Position numbers and translations under genes: made by a program. The notes under the pieces are model-generated. The model had not been told where the DNA came from. It saw only the letters and a list, made by a program, of their open reading frames with translations, and did not search any database. Shown here one piece after another: positions 35,266-50,200 of a DNA stretch of 64,000 nt. Source of the stretch: Tubulanus polymorphus (Eukaryota; Nemertea; Palaeonemertea; Tubulaniformes; Tubulanidae); contig NC_134025.1 of NCBI RefSeq assembly GCF_964204645.1, positions 25,264,001-25,328,000 of the forward strand, in the 5' to 3' direction. Within the stretch, counting starts at the first letter, position 1. Every line of letters starts with the position of its first letter.

Positions 35266-38200
35266 CTGCAACAAAATAAAACAATCAAATAACAGAAAGC
35301 ATTAACTATTAGTTCCATACATAGACAAGAGTTTACACGCTTTTTTCAAACTTCCCTAGCATGTATAAGCAGTATTCAGAAAGCAACAGGAGGCAAATGA
35401 AAATACAAACAGTAAAACTCTTTACATACATTTTCATGTTAAAGTTCATGAAAATGTGTTGTACAAAGTTTCAAGGAAGCTATCTCTCTTAAGCATATTT
35501 TCGCATTCAGTAATCGAAACAAGGGTTTATGCTAGTGTAAATAATGACATATTTTACAGCTAAAGATGGTATCATTATCTAGACATGGGGGGGTTTATTC
35601 ACATGCAAACTGTCTCTAAAAATCAATCACTAGTTCAGCCCGCTTTGATCTCCATGCAAACAAACTTTATGAAGCCAAATGACTCACCTAGCATCTAATA
35701 GAGCAGGATTATCCACATCGTAATCTTCCGTATATTCAGATAATCCATTTTCTGTATTAACAGTGTTACTACTATGACTACTATCTACAACAGTTTGATT
35801 GGCACTACTACTGCTTTCCACATTTTGATTGGCTACTTCAGATTCAGCTGGCACTGGTTTCTGATCAGAAGATACCGACGATTCTTTAGTGTCTATATCC
35901 TTATCCTCATCAGGTGAGGGAGCTGCTTCTAAAGGCGCATCGACAGATTGTTCATTGTTTACTTTTTCAGGATCACTACTAATACTATTCTGTTCTGCAA
36001 CTGTTGAAGTAGTGTCTACAGTAGCTTTTTCTTCAACAGCAGTGCTATTCTGATCTTCTCCATTGACAGTATCGTTTTGACTATTATTACTACTATTACT
36101 CCCAGTACTATCATCATCCCGTTTCACCGATCCAGCTAAGTTACTGCCCGACAATTTCTTCTTTCCGAGCAGATTCTGTAACAGTGCCGACTTGAATTTT
36201 GGCACCTCAGCTGTAGTTTCGGGGCCATCACCAGTAGGTGAAGGGCTGTTTGGTCGATGTGTAGGTGACGGACTAAGCGCACGGTCTTTGGCTTCTGGAG
36301 AATCTGTCTTAACTCGTCTCATGATCATTTCCAAACGCTGAAATGCAATAAAGAGATTTAAAAATAAATTCACCAGTTAAGTCTCAATACGTTCATTCAA
36401 TTCATTCAATGTGATTTACCTTTTTCCTTTCAGCTCTTTCTTCTTCTTCCTTCTTTTTGCGTTCTTCGCGTTCCTTTTCCAATTTTTCAGCCTCCTCTTT
36501 AGCTTTGCGGTCGGCTTCTTCTTTCTAACAAAGAAAAACTTGACTTTTAGTTTATCATACTTAAGTGGTATAAAAGTTTCAAAAGCAAACAGATAGATAT
36601 ACGCACTGCTTTCCGTTCATTTTCTAATCTCTCGGCTTCTTCTTGTCGTTTTTTCTCAGCCTCTTCAATTGCTTTCTGTAAGCGTTCCTCTTCTGCTTTT
36701 CGCGCCTCTTCTGCTAAACGCATTTGTTCTTCTTCAAATCTGCGCTGTTCTTCTTCTTCCTTAAGACGTTGCTCTTCCTCCAGGCGACTAAAAATCAACA
36801 TATGTACATTTATCGAATGCATTATTTTCAATTGGCTTTCTAAGTTTTTTTAATAAAAGCTTTGCTCCGATTATATCTTACAGTCTCTCTTCCTCTTTAA
36901 GGCGTTCCTCCTCAGCTCTACGTTCAGCTTCAAGACGAGCTTGACGTCGTTTTTCAGCAAGTTTAGCCTTATACTCTTCAGCTGCCGCCTCTTTAGCTGA
37001 TTTTGCACCCTCCCCCTCAGCTGATGATGGTGAAGCGAGATCTTTCGCCAGTGATTCTTTCTCTTTTAGTTTATCACTTTCTTTGATAGTTGTACTTGTA
37101 ACAGCTGAAACTGATTTCACTCTAGGTGGAGGTTCCTTTTCGGCTGTTATAGCTGGAGACTTTTGAGGAGTCTGCAATGACATAATACAATTCATGTAAA
37201 TATTATTTTTTAAAAAATGAAACCCTTGATGTACACCAAATACCATTTCTGGGGCTACGCTCCACAAAAATATTTAACCTGAAAAAATATTCAGGCTTAT
37301 ATAACTACGATGCCAACTATACCTAAATAGAATTTAAAATTTTGTGAAACCTGACCCTGGATTGTAAAGAAAACCCGTGATTACATCCTGCACCAGGGCA
37401 CCATTGATCATCCATTCCTCATTCAAAACTTTCATTTCATTCAACTTGGCTTTGTATAGGAAAATGCCAGTATTCAGAAGAAAATTTCAACACACCATTC
37501 GCACACATTCAGAAGTTGATATGAATAAAGACGATTTCAAATATTCCATTTACATTTGGATTAGTCATGCTCTACCAGATATAAAGGAAATATATACAGG
37601 ATAAACATAAGGGAAGATGATTTTAAGTAACAGTCAGGATCGTGCACCCAAAATCCTCGATGAAAGCCTGGCAAATTCAGCACTATAGTAGTTTGAATCG
37701 ACAATACTTGCTTATTTCAAAAAGGTATAGCACAAGAATTTTACCAGGTGGTTGAAATGTATCTACTTAAGTAAAGGATCATGCTGAATGTATCAGATTC
37801 CAAAACCATCCATCATATAAAATGTTGCTGCCTAAACTGACCTTCTTAAGAATGGGCATTGGGACAGCTTTAATAGGACCCTGTAAAGCACACAATAAAT
37901 AATAACAATCAACAAAATTCTACCAATATCAAAATAGGATTTAACTCATTATAGTAACAAGCAGTAAAAGACATTCAAAGGCATTATTAAGATAAGAAGA
38001 TTCTTCACATTAAGTTCAGTAGTATGTGTAGCGTATCAATTAACTCAATTAATACAAGAATGACAGACATCACACACACCTAGAAGTTGATAACAAATAG
38101 CCATAGGTAATCATACATGTATTTAGAGAAAATCTTTGTGGTTTTTATAAGATTAGTTGCCCAGTTTAAACAAAATTTCAATATAGCCACGATACCAACA

Positions 38201-41200
38201 TTTCTTATACAAAACGTGTAAACAAGCCGCCACATACCTGGTACCATGATAAAGTGAAAATGAGAGTATTGAATTGTGATGAAAGTAAACAAAGACGTCA
38301 TGCATTAAAAACCTATAAGAGATACAATCAGGACTCCATACCAGAACCACATTCACCACACTGTACATACCGGTGGCCTGGGTGTATGTTTTTTCTGAAA
38401 ATATGCTTTCTCCTGCGAGGAAAGCACAAATTTCTAAAGATTATTGCGGATTGATCGAACAGGGGGATTTTGTTAGTAATTGCGAAGACATGCTGAGCCA
38501 TTCAATTTCACAAAATGCTCAGATTAACATAACCGATGAAAACTTAAAAGAAATATGCTAACTAGTCAAATAAAGAATAACATAACAATCGATGCAAGCT
38601 GATAAGACACATTTTGAGTGTGACCACAATTCATATTTTCAACAACCAATAAATCATCAGAGACGAACACATTCACCATTCATTGAAAAAGATCACAAAT
38701 TCTCAAAGCTTGACAATAGGTACTTAGAGTATATGGTCCTTTGAGCATTGCCACAAGTTTAGTGAAGTTTAATGAAACAATTGGCTTCATCAAGATAAAC
38801 ACCATGCAAATGAGTACATCCGTACAACATGAAATCTTACAGAATCACTAAGAGGAAGAGTGAACTGAGGTTTCACTGAAGATGATTTCTGTTTAGTGGG
38901 CTAGAAAAAGACATCGGATTTTAATTCAAATTTCACTTGAAACTAGATTTTATGTTCTTCATCCAATAGGAGCCACTAAAAGAAAGATATATCATTAAGA
39001 ATGAGAACGTTTGTAAACCTCACCTTGATCGGTGATGCCTCTTTCTTTGGTGGAGTTTTCGCAGTTTTTGGAGTCGATAAACGTTCAATAGCCTTTGGCA
39101 TAAAAACACGCGGCGATGATTTTTTCTCTTGTTCGTCCTTTTCTTTTTTCTCTTTCAGCTGTTTGTCGGTGATTCCCGAGGATCTCGATCTCGAAACTGT
39201 GAATTCAACCATGAAAATTCAAAGCATACGTTATATTACGCAAGAATGAAATTTCGTAAACGGTACAACGAAGTACGAAGAGCAGCGTCATTTTCATCTT
39301 AAATTTTGGAAAAAAACTGAGAAGAACCAGAATCTAACATTGAGTTATGCGTATTGTTATCATCGATGACAATACGCACAAGCGTGAAGATGTGAACAGT
39401 AGCGAAGTCTAAAACAGATCCGTGAAATATCAAGTGACAACACACATAGCAACCCTCGTTAAAAACACAGTGAACAACAATGATAGTTAACAACTGTCCA
39501 TGCACTTCTACAGACATGTAGATAGATGATCTATCGTGTGTTTTGCCCAAATTCACAGATAAAGAGGACACAAAATGTCTTTTTGATGTCAACGTTGAAT
39601 CCCGATCGTACATTGTCACGAGAGAAACGTACCTGGTGTTATTTTTACCGTGCTACGACTCATTCGCGTCGATGCTGGCGGCGTAGGAGGTGTATCGGTT
39701 GGCAATCTGCCAGCAATACTGTGAGGTCGAGGTTTACGTACAGGACTATCATTCGCGTTTGTTGTTTTATTGTTGGATTGGTTGCCAGGTGGACGTCTTA
39801 AGTTAACCCGGGTGGCTAGAAAAGATTGCAGTCGCAGTTGCAGAAACTATGAAAAGACCCAATTATATACCCTATAGGTAAGACAGCTAAAGGCCTTAAC
39901 CGATTTTTAAAATTCCAAACACCATACATATTATGTTACCCAATACCAAGAGTTGACCACAACAGCAGTTATTACTTAAAAATTAATAGTTATCGCTTAA
40001 TGATATCAAATTCGCGTATTGATAATTAAACCTTTTTAATGAATTGAAGCATGAAGCATTTCATCAAACATTCAAAGCGAGGTGCTGCCATTGTGGTTGA
40101 ACATCGAACTAAGCAAGAGGCAAGCCAAATCACCCTAGAGGGAGAGGCTTTAGCAAAAACATATAGACCATCTATTATAAGGTCTACGAGTAGTATGAGT
40201 TGTGACAAAAAGTTTACAGGATATTCTCTATTCAGTAATTTCTCTTTATCTTCATAAATATATTTCAGAGAAAGTGGGCTTCGAAATGACCAATGACCAA
40301 CTGAATGTCTACATGAAAGTAAATCATGCAGGAGTTAGTGATGCGTGGGTGCTTCTAAAATTTTCAAACTATTCTAACCAAAATAACACATGCCATGGTT
40401 AAAGAAATACATGAAATGCGATTCCCCGAAAAGGGTGCAGTTACTTAAAAATACATGAACAAGATGATGACTGCTACAGCCTGTATGTATATTACATCAT
40501 ATCTCTATGCCAACTATCAGTTAGCCAAGCCATTCATTAATTAATTACCAAAGTATTAACCTCCAGCGTCATATCACAGCAAGATTTCATAAATAAGGAA
40601 AAATCGCTGCTGGTTATAAAATCACAGCTTTTAAGAGAAGCTAAAACAGTTATCCGCTTGCATGCCAGTATTACTCATTGATAAGGAAATCTCCAAGATA
40701 TGATTTCATAAAAGATTACACTAGGCATAAAGCAATTCAATTACTGACAATTTGTGGGTTAAACCTTCAAAAAGATTATTAAAAATAGATAATAAACACT
40801 TATCTGCCAAAATTATTGGCATTTTTATCAATGCATAGACAAAACATGTAGCCATATTATGTCTATGGAGTATGCAACATAAATGTGATATTGTGAAAGC
40901 ATAAAAAGCACATGTACAATGTAGATGGTTTGTGGCTGAAAAACTAATACATAATTTTGATGGATTACAGAAAAATCAAGAGAACATTCAGTATCTCGAA
41001 AATCAAAAGTATATCTCAACAGAAATTCCATGATAGGACACATTAGGATTGGTGATTTATAGCCAATCAGAGGCAAGCAGAACAACAATGATTAGATCAG
41101 ATGATGACGGCATACCCTTAAGTGTCGATTTCTGTGGAGATTTTGGTGTTGTCTTTTTCTCAGGCTCAGGTTGCTTTACGAGTTTTTCCGTGGACTTTTT

Positions 41201-44200
41201 CAGTTTCTCTGATGTCAATTTCAGAGTTTCCGTAAAGGTTACTTTGATCTCTTCCATTTTTGGGTCTGTTTTATGATTGATCAGGCATACGAATAGAAGA
41301 ATGACAAGTTACGTATATATATATATGTAATATGCGATGCACAATCGCAAGCGTTCTGCAAGTAATTTGTGCAGTGAAGAAAGTAATTCCTGAAAATTCA
41401 ACAATCTTTTCTTTTACACACTGACAATGTATTTTACATCGAATGGTAACACCGAGTGATTAAATAGCCTGTGGGTATGTCTACCAATCTGCCACGAATT
41501 ACATTCGGGTTCTCTCCCGAGCGAGATGGCCGACTAATGAGGTACAAACACTGTCACGTAATTTGTGCATTTTTTCATGCCCGATAGACAGGCCAACGCG
41601 TAACAATTATTTGCTAATGAACTCACCACACACATGTGCTATTCAGCTTTAAATCAATATCACATAGATGATGATATAACTATGAATATATAACAGTAAA
41701 CAAGCAAGCTGGTATATATCACTAACAATCTGTTTAGATTCGAGGTTATAAATATTCAGACTTCAGAAAATGCACGGATTCTTATCATTTTTTTCGACAA
41801 TCAGCATGAAAAATTGCAAATTTGCAATTTCTTCAAATAAATTCATAACATAAAACATGCATTAATTGAAATAATTCAGGGTCAGTGTTTTATAGACCAG
41901 TTTTAACTATGACCCGATTAGTCATCCCCAGGGCTCAAGTTAAAACTGTTCTATAGATTGAACCGACTCTGTTGAAGTACCGGTATGTGCTGAAATTAGT
42001 AAGGCTCAAATACCTACACACGACTCTATTGACAAGCAGGGCTAGGTTAGGGGGGCATTTAATTGGATACATCGCTCTCTACCTTCACGATACCACCTCC
42101 GATCCTCAAGAGTAATGTGCTCATATACATACATGTATTAAGATTTATGTTTCATCGATTCATTACGAGATTCATAGAAAAATTTCGACATACATAGCTG
42201 GTACATATGGTTTTCTGGGAAGGGAACTGAATAAAAATGAATCTAAGGAAATTTCATGAATACATAATGTATATACATAATACATACTGAAAGATGTTCG
42301 TTTATATAATGCGTAAACTTTAATTTAGGACGATATGAAATGAGATATAATAATCGTGAAATACAGATATAATTTGATTTTTCACTGGTAGCAGGTTAGC
42401 AATATATGAAATATGAAGGTTATGTGTTATCAAATGTAACGAAATGTTCGGATAGAGGAAATTAACCAGAGAAATAACCAAACAAACCTAACCCAAAACC
42501 ACACATCTCTGCAATCAAATTCCATTGCTAATTTTTCGTGAAGAAACGAATGGTGATTTGAAAATATCTTTGAAAACGTGCCCTGAACGAACCCCAAAAA
42601 GAATATTTGGTTAATCCACATTCGGTGGTTAAATAAATGATATAAATAATAAGGGTGCATTATTTCCATATTCCATTGGTGAAGCGGGCTACATGAGTAG
42701 CATAAAGCTTACCTCTGTTACACGCCAGCAAATTCGTAGAATTATATTGTGGCAATGAATGGCGACTTCGAATGTTACTTAAACTTTTAGTAGATTGGCT
42801 TAAAGTTTTTCTACTTCCTACAGAGGAGGAAACCGACAACGGATGAAGTAACATAGAACAAAAATTTAGCGCACTACAATGATGAAATCAGTTGTATCAC
42901 TTAAACAATATTCATTGGTTTGCATTTTAATTGCAGTATATATCAATCTCAGAAGCTTGACATTTGACATATCTACAATATCGATCATCAACTCAACTTT
43001 GGGCTAAAAAGGCCGTGAATACAGAAAAAAAAACTTTAAAAAAACAAACCATATTAAGATAGTTTTGATGTGAACTAAGTGACAAAAAATATAAAAAGAT
43101 AGTGTGACCTAATGTACCAGTAGTAAGAAGACTTGTAAAGAGGCGCAGTGAGACTTTGCGGAGGAGTATTTCTTACCAGGAGAGCTATCCCTCGATCTGG
43201 ACACCTGCTTCGATGAAGCAGACAGGTCGATGCTTCGGTTCCGGGACAACACGGAACATGAAGCCGAAAGTCGTTTTGAGGGCGACCCAGACTCATTGAC
43301 TACAAATATGAAAGAGCACAATGCACATAAGGATACGAGATATACAGGATAATGGTGATTATATGCCATGCAAAATCCACTGGTGGAGGATACTACTGAT
43401 GTTATATTGCTTAAGCGCATGGTGGGAACATCCATCTGGCTGGCTCTAATCTACATAGCGTGCGTGAATATCTAACAAAAACCTCATTAGATTTTGGTAA
43501 TTTTTTGGAGAAATTGCGGAATTCAAAACAATAGTATCTTGCGTGACGTATATATCCAACCAACATTCTTTAAGATGAAATTGAGCATAACACATATTAT
43601 ATAAATATACATATATATATAAATATATATATATATATAAACATGTACGTACAGCAAGAGAAAGTGAACATGCTTCACATATACATGTACAAATCTCCGC
43701 ACTTGCCACAGTTCAAGACCCTAGCAAGTGGTTTGAAAAATCATAGAACTGATTCGTTAGATTGAATGAATCTAACAAATATCACAATCATTTAATCCAA
43801 AGAAAATAGATAAAAACTATCATAAAAATAATTTGTTAAATTCAACGTGTGTCGTTTACTGTTAATTAGTTTCTGAATCATGAAAATCTGAACTCAAAAC
43901 AGCATCCAGTTTTTCACGAATATTCAATCAAGACCAAGCGATAATATGCGCTATAAATCAAAAGCTCTGGTTAGTACCTACAGCAGGGCTTACCCCAAAA
44001 ATATGACCAAACACCAAAAAAAACATTAAATAGAAATTTTCAACCCAAGTCCTGCTCATTTGACACACGTTGTGTTAATATTGTTACCTTTAACTACTGA
44101 AAGTGCAAAAGAACATGGAAAATCGGTAATACCTGAAGCACAGGCGATTACTGGGAAAGGTACCGGGAAAATCAACCGGGAAATAACAGGTTTTGATTAG

Positions 44201-47200
44201 TTGAACAGTTCTCCGTGACAAATGGATATCAGAGAACTCGGGATAAATCAACGTGCAAAAAATTATTCGGAAAATTCTAGGCATTTTTCATTCGGTGCAA
44301 AAGTTAATCATCATGACCAGTTTGGATGCTGAATTCGATTCTAGATAAGAAAGTTTGCTCAGCGATTTGCAATTAATTGCCTCAAGCGCGCTCAAACACC
44401 AAAATCATTGCCGTATTAAATTCCAAAGCTATTTAAGAATAATGAGCCTGAAGGCTCACCTGTGAAATGATCGATGGTAAATTTTGTATACTGAAGTGAT
44501 CAATAACGGTATATTGGAATATTTCATTAGAATCAATCTATGCCGGTGAATTCACTCCCATAGCAAAACCCTCTAATAGCAGAAATGTAGCAAAAAGCAA
44601 TTTAAATGCCTCGTCCACGGCAACTTGAACAGTCGCTTATTGCTTTTAGTCAAGAAGAAATTGAAAAGAGTAATCATAGTCATGCATTCTGATATTCATG
44701 CTTTAGGCTTTTTGTCTCATGATTATGATTATTAGTATCAGAAGTCCATGCAGTAATCGCTATGGAACCTGCGTTCATGCAGGCAATCAGTATACTCTAC
44801 GCGATTAGACAAGCATCGAAACATGCACGCTAAAATAACCCGCAATCTGGCCACCGGATGTCCCCGGCAGAACCATCACCCGATCAAAACTGTCCCGACG
44901 GTCGGACTTTCGGCGCGCGCACCCGTCCCGAACCTGCAGTGCAAATAGATTAGTATGTTAGATAACCACCACATACCATTCCTGTCCGCGGTGTAGCGTC
45001 GTCGCACAGCAGCAGACGCCGATGCTGCGCGACGGTGCGAACGCTGATGTGCATCATCCCCGGTCCGTCGGACAAGGCTGGTATGTGATGATGATCGACG
45101 AGACCGGTCTAACGGCTCACAGATATCCCTCGGTGTTCCGCTGCCGAACGCAACCACGTAGCTGATGCCTCGTCGACCTCGAATCGACTCGAGCTTCGCT
45201 TCTCTTTCGGCCGATCGACGTAAAAGGGCCTCGAGTTTATCCTGAAATACGAAAAATGTTATATCACGTTTAGAAAAAAATTGATATGAATCAGTGAATA
45301 TTGTGTATCTGCACTATACAGATTTATCACTAGAACTAGGTTGACCTTCTAATGTCCTGCAAAAGGGTAGGCGATAAGAAATGAACTAACCATTATTTCC
45401 ATAATCAATTTACACCTTACGACAGTGAGTCAGTGCAGTAAGATGACATGTTTGAAGTTAATAAATCATCTAGGCCTATGAAATTTACTGAAAGACCCAT
45501 AAATCTAAACTGATAACGCGGATATTCATCTCCTACCCTTTCAGCTTCCGATCTCTGCTTGCGTCGCTCTTCCACGGCCGACCTTCGTTCTTCATCTCGT
45601 CGACGTAGTTCCTCGATCTTACGCTTCCTTTCCTCTTGTTGTTTCGTGCGATATTCCTGCGCGAGTCGTTGCGCCTCTCTCAATTCTTGCACTTTACGTT
45701 TGCGTTCTTCGTCGTGTTTTTCTCGAAGATTGCGAACGCGTTCTTCGCGCTCTTTCGCTTTCTGCGCCGATTCTACAAGAAAATGGTCAACAAAAATAGA
45801 AAACACAAAGATCTTATGAAAATGATAATCATCGGTAGACTACTGAATTCTTCTTAAGTGGGCGGGCAGAAATTGTAGACAGAAACTTGACAACTTGGCA
45901 AGAAACCTTACTCGCAATAAAGAAACCTTATCTCTTGATATCACTTTCAAAATCAACAGATATGTACTATCACGTGGGTGTAGTTTATAAATAAAAAAAT
46001 TTATCGTATTGTTAAATTTTGAAATATATTTAGATAAGACGACGGTGACACATGTTTCTAAAATAGACAATCGCAAATTCTTTTGACGCAGAAAAAGATT
46101 AAGTTTTCTACCTGACATTACTATCAATTGACCTTTGAAAAAACTGAATTCATATTTCTGTTTCGTTGACACATGATATTCAATTTAAACAGTACTTTTT
46201 TCAAATAACGGTACTTTTTTCAAATAACGTACTTATTTGCTCTCTGTCTCTGTATTTCATGAAAGGGATTCTAAACTCGAGTATACAATTTCATTTCAGA
46301 TGGCATTTTAAATGAAAACACTGCGAGATGCAGTCTGAATTTTCAAGACGCAATCCATCACACGATACATTTTCATCACGAATGAATGAGTAAAGATGAT
46401 AAAGCGAGTACATAGTTCGTCGTTACAAAGCAGGACAAACAACATTTCCGTATGAATTTGGAGCCGATATAGGACATCGATGGTTTAAATCTAATAGCAG
46501 TACTTGAATTTGCCAAAAATAGGCCAGCGATTAGTTGAAATAAGGGAATATTTCAGATACTGGTCAGATTCAGTAAATATGATGCTTCATCTGTAGTATA
46601 GATATGCGAGAGCGGCATGGAAAACTACATCATTTATGATACCTGAATAAAAAGTGAATATTTTATGCATCTTATGTACGAATAGAAAGACGTGAAGTGA
46701 CAGGAGCAAGTTGATGCCAGTAATACATATATAGTCGAAGCGGAAACCACGTATGTACTCACTAAATATAAGGCTATGAATGACTGCAACATAAACGAAA
46801 AATTTTTGTATTCATTCAAACTTATGACACCGAGGAGCCATGATTTCAAGAACACACGGCAAAGATGCAGTCACCATGGTAACTGGTCAAACAGCCTCAT
46901 GCGTCGTGGACGGCTGGTTTAGCACAATTAAAATTGCTCCGCATTTATGAAAGGTTTGTTTTTTTCTTTTCAGATGATTATCTATGTCTTACGAATGATA
47001 CGTATAATAGGACATATGCAAGACCATAATAAACCTATGCTAAGGAATAACGCAGGCTTCAGTATCTTACTGGTCATAAAGTTCTTCTGAATATTGCGAA
47101 AAACCAATATCCCAGCCACAACATTCTCAGTAACAATAATACATATAGGCCTATCCAAGATGAATCCACTATAACCCGGGGTTGCTAGATATTAATATAA

Positions 47201-50200
47201 CGTAAGAAACCCACAAAATCCTGAAACAAAAATCCACATTCATCGTAAACAATAATACATATAAATATACAGTATCTACCACCAGCTGAAACGTGAAAAA
47301 CGGTTAAAATCTATGTTAGTACTGGTGATATTTAGCTTGAGTTCTCATCATCACGTGACACCAATATACCGACTGTTTAATACTCTATAGCAGCAATGAT
47401 TGTCCAAATTTACAGCTGCAATTCAAAGCATGTAATTCATATGATCGGCAGGAAATTCGGGAACGAAGAAGAATGAAATAAATGAATGTCTAAAAGTACG
47501 CACGGTACGGAGAAAATTAAGTTTCTGGGCAAAGGTAATTGAGAGTAATTTTAGCAATCTTCTCGTAGTAAATAAGGCTAGCGGACAATCATGGCTATTG
47601 TCGCTTATTCTGAAGTTTTCGATTGCAAAATTGCTGCCATTGATGACCAAGCGTATGTAAATTAAATATTGGTGATGTTAGATCAAAATTTGATGTCAGG
47701 TGACATGATTTTTTAGCGTCACACAAAGATTACCAATTTCTTGTTGTTAGCGAGGGTGAATAATGTAACGGTCTATTAAAAATATTGAGTCCCGGCGGTG
47801 AATGGAGACTTTCGGCTAGTTACATACCTGACGGAGATCGAAACGATCTATTAACACCTGAAAATTTACAGTAAAATCTCTCATCATCAGCGTATTGAGG
47901 TAGTTTTATTAGTAAGGACTTCCCTTCATAGCTTATAAACTGTAGCATGCCACTATCCAGATGAAAATAAACAATTCATCACATGCTCATCCTCCGCCGG
48001 CAGGGATTCGAACCTGATGGCATCGAGACTGGCCACGGTACAAAACCCTGCCACACTAGACCGAGTGCGCACATCCGGTCTATTGTGGCAGGGTTTCGCG
48101 CCGTGGCTGAGTCTGGCAATGCCATCAGGTTCAAACTCCCGCGGAGGGAGGATGCACGTGCTAAATTTTCATGCTAAAAGAGCTAACGCAATCTTATCAG
48201 CAGTTCATCAATATATGAAAATCACTGACAATACGTAGCTCTCTTAATAGGTAACATCCAGTTTTAACATTTCATAATTAGCACAAATCTATGATCATAT
48301 TTGGTGCGATAGTAGGCCAAATTGAATAATAAACATTTGATTGTATTCATTAAACATAAAATGTTTATTGCTGTTTGTACTGTACGATCACCCAGCACTG
48401 GAGCGTATGAGTGTAACTGAGGAAAATATTGTCAAACCATAACCACAACAAGAATAGTATGAATACTGCAACATGCGACTTACCAGGCGAAACAACTGAT
48501 TTTGGAGGGGCTGGAAAATAGTAAGATACAACAAAATTCATAACAATGAGATATCAAAAAAATTTCACATTCAAATCGGAGATGATTCTAGTAGAAATTC
48601 TACCAATTGTATTTTAGATAGAGGTCGAAACACGTGATGAAGATACGCCTGGCTACAATAAGGAATAGACGCAGGGTAAAAAGGTGAACAATGTTATACA
48701 TGTGTTTGATCTAGTATCGATAATGAACCCGCTGCTGCTGCTGATGCTGCACGCAGAGAATGATATACTCACTGGATTGAGTCGAATCCCCGACAGGTCT
48801 GAAAGATGGACTCCTGGCATTTGTATTTGCGTTTCCCGATCCGGCGGAATCCGGCCGACTTCCCGAACTGCCCGACTGATCGGCTTTGTCCGCGTTAATC
48901 CCTAAAGTACCCGCATCGTTTTCACCGAGTCTATTATCCGTTTGATCGGGGTTATCGTTAATATCCGGTGTTTTTTCGGCTGTTTGTCGAGAAGGATTCG
49001 TATTGTCAGTCACGTTCGCGTCAGTGGCGGTGTTATCTGGTTCCGGAGCTGTAAAATATAACAAATATCGAACGTAAAAATCCATTTCAAAAACTGAACC
49101 CGCCCGTGGCAAAGCATCTCTTCAGTGTCCATTCCATACAAAATTAGGCAAAGGCGAGTCTGCCAGTACCAAATATGAATTCAAAAGCAGTGATCGCATG
49201 AGCATTTTGGCCCGACCAAAAAACAAAGGACCCGGCTCAAGACAAATTTTAGCATGGGTTAGAATTAGATTATTGCGCGAGTCTCACTTCACTTCGTTTA
49301 AGCATTGTTTAGTATCGAGTGAGCGGTTTGCGTGTCAACGCGCTCTCTAATTAGGCACTGGCCAAATTTGACTCAAGCCTGATCCGTGCCAATTGGCCCG
49401 GGTCGAATCATCTCCATATAATCGCGGCTAAATTATCAAAATCAAAGTTGGTAACGATTTTGATGACCCCGAGCGAAATTAATCATCCCCCTAGAAAATA
49501 TATCAAAGATATTAAAACTCAAGTGTTGGTTACAATTACACCTTGATATCCCGCTCGGCTTATTTGCCTTCCTTTGCTCGCTGCTGTGAGGAATAGGCTT
49601 ATTATTATATTATGACATAATTCCACTGGAATGCTTAAAGAAGCACCTGCAAAACTGAAGTCTATCTTACGTAGATCTCTGAATAAAAAAATTTCGAACA
49701 AGGCATTCCATTCGTCTTAATATCAACCTGTAGATTCTGAACATTATTACTAATAAAGTGCGAAGACTGATAAGACATTAATCAACAATGAGCTATAAGC
49801 TATTACTTCGTCAGTGTCATTTATAACTTTATAAATCGATCGCAACAGTGGCAGTTGGCATTCTCGAGCCAGACAGCGGCACATTAGTTTCAGTAGGTAG
49901 AACCAGTGATTGATGGCGCATATTACTGCCTACCATCGAAAACAGGTAGAGTACACGGCTCTCCTCGAAATGGATAAATTCCACATGGACACCGCGCGTC
50001 GTAGTAATATCTCCGGATATCAACGAAACTGACGGATACATTAATGGATATTCTAATGTAAGCGAACGACGACGGAAAAAACTGCTTGAAAATAAAAGAA
50101 ACGCAAACCACTTTCTCTAAAACTAGATGAAAGCAGTCGCTAAAAGTGCTGTAACGAATAGAAGACTGCGGTATATTTATTCATGAAAGAGTGAATGAAT

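Noticed and set aside
30961-35305. Many plus-strand open frames of 60-123 codons across this interval
   Set aside because: They are antisense shadows of the long acidic MAP7 exon, caused by its biased codons.
36411-36596. Phe-rich plus-strand frame
   Set aside because: It is the antisense of the Glu/Lys-rich MAP7 coiled coil.
48000-48030. tRNA gene suggested by GGTTCGAATCCC on the minus strand
   Set aside because: No cloverleaf with acceptor and anticodon stems could be formed; the sequence belongs to a palindromic SINE-like element.
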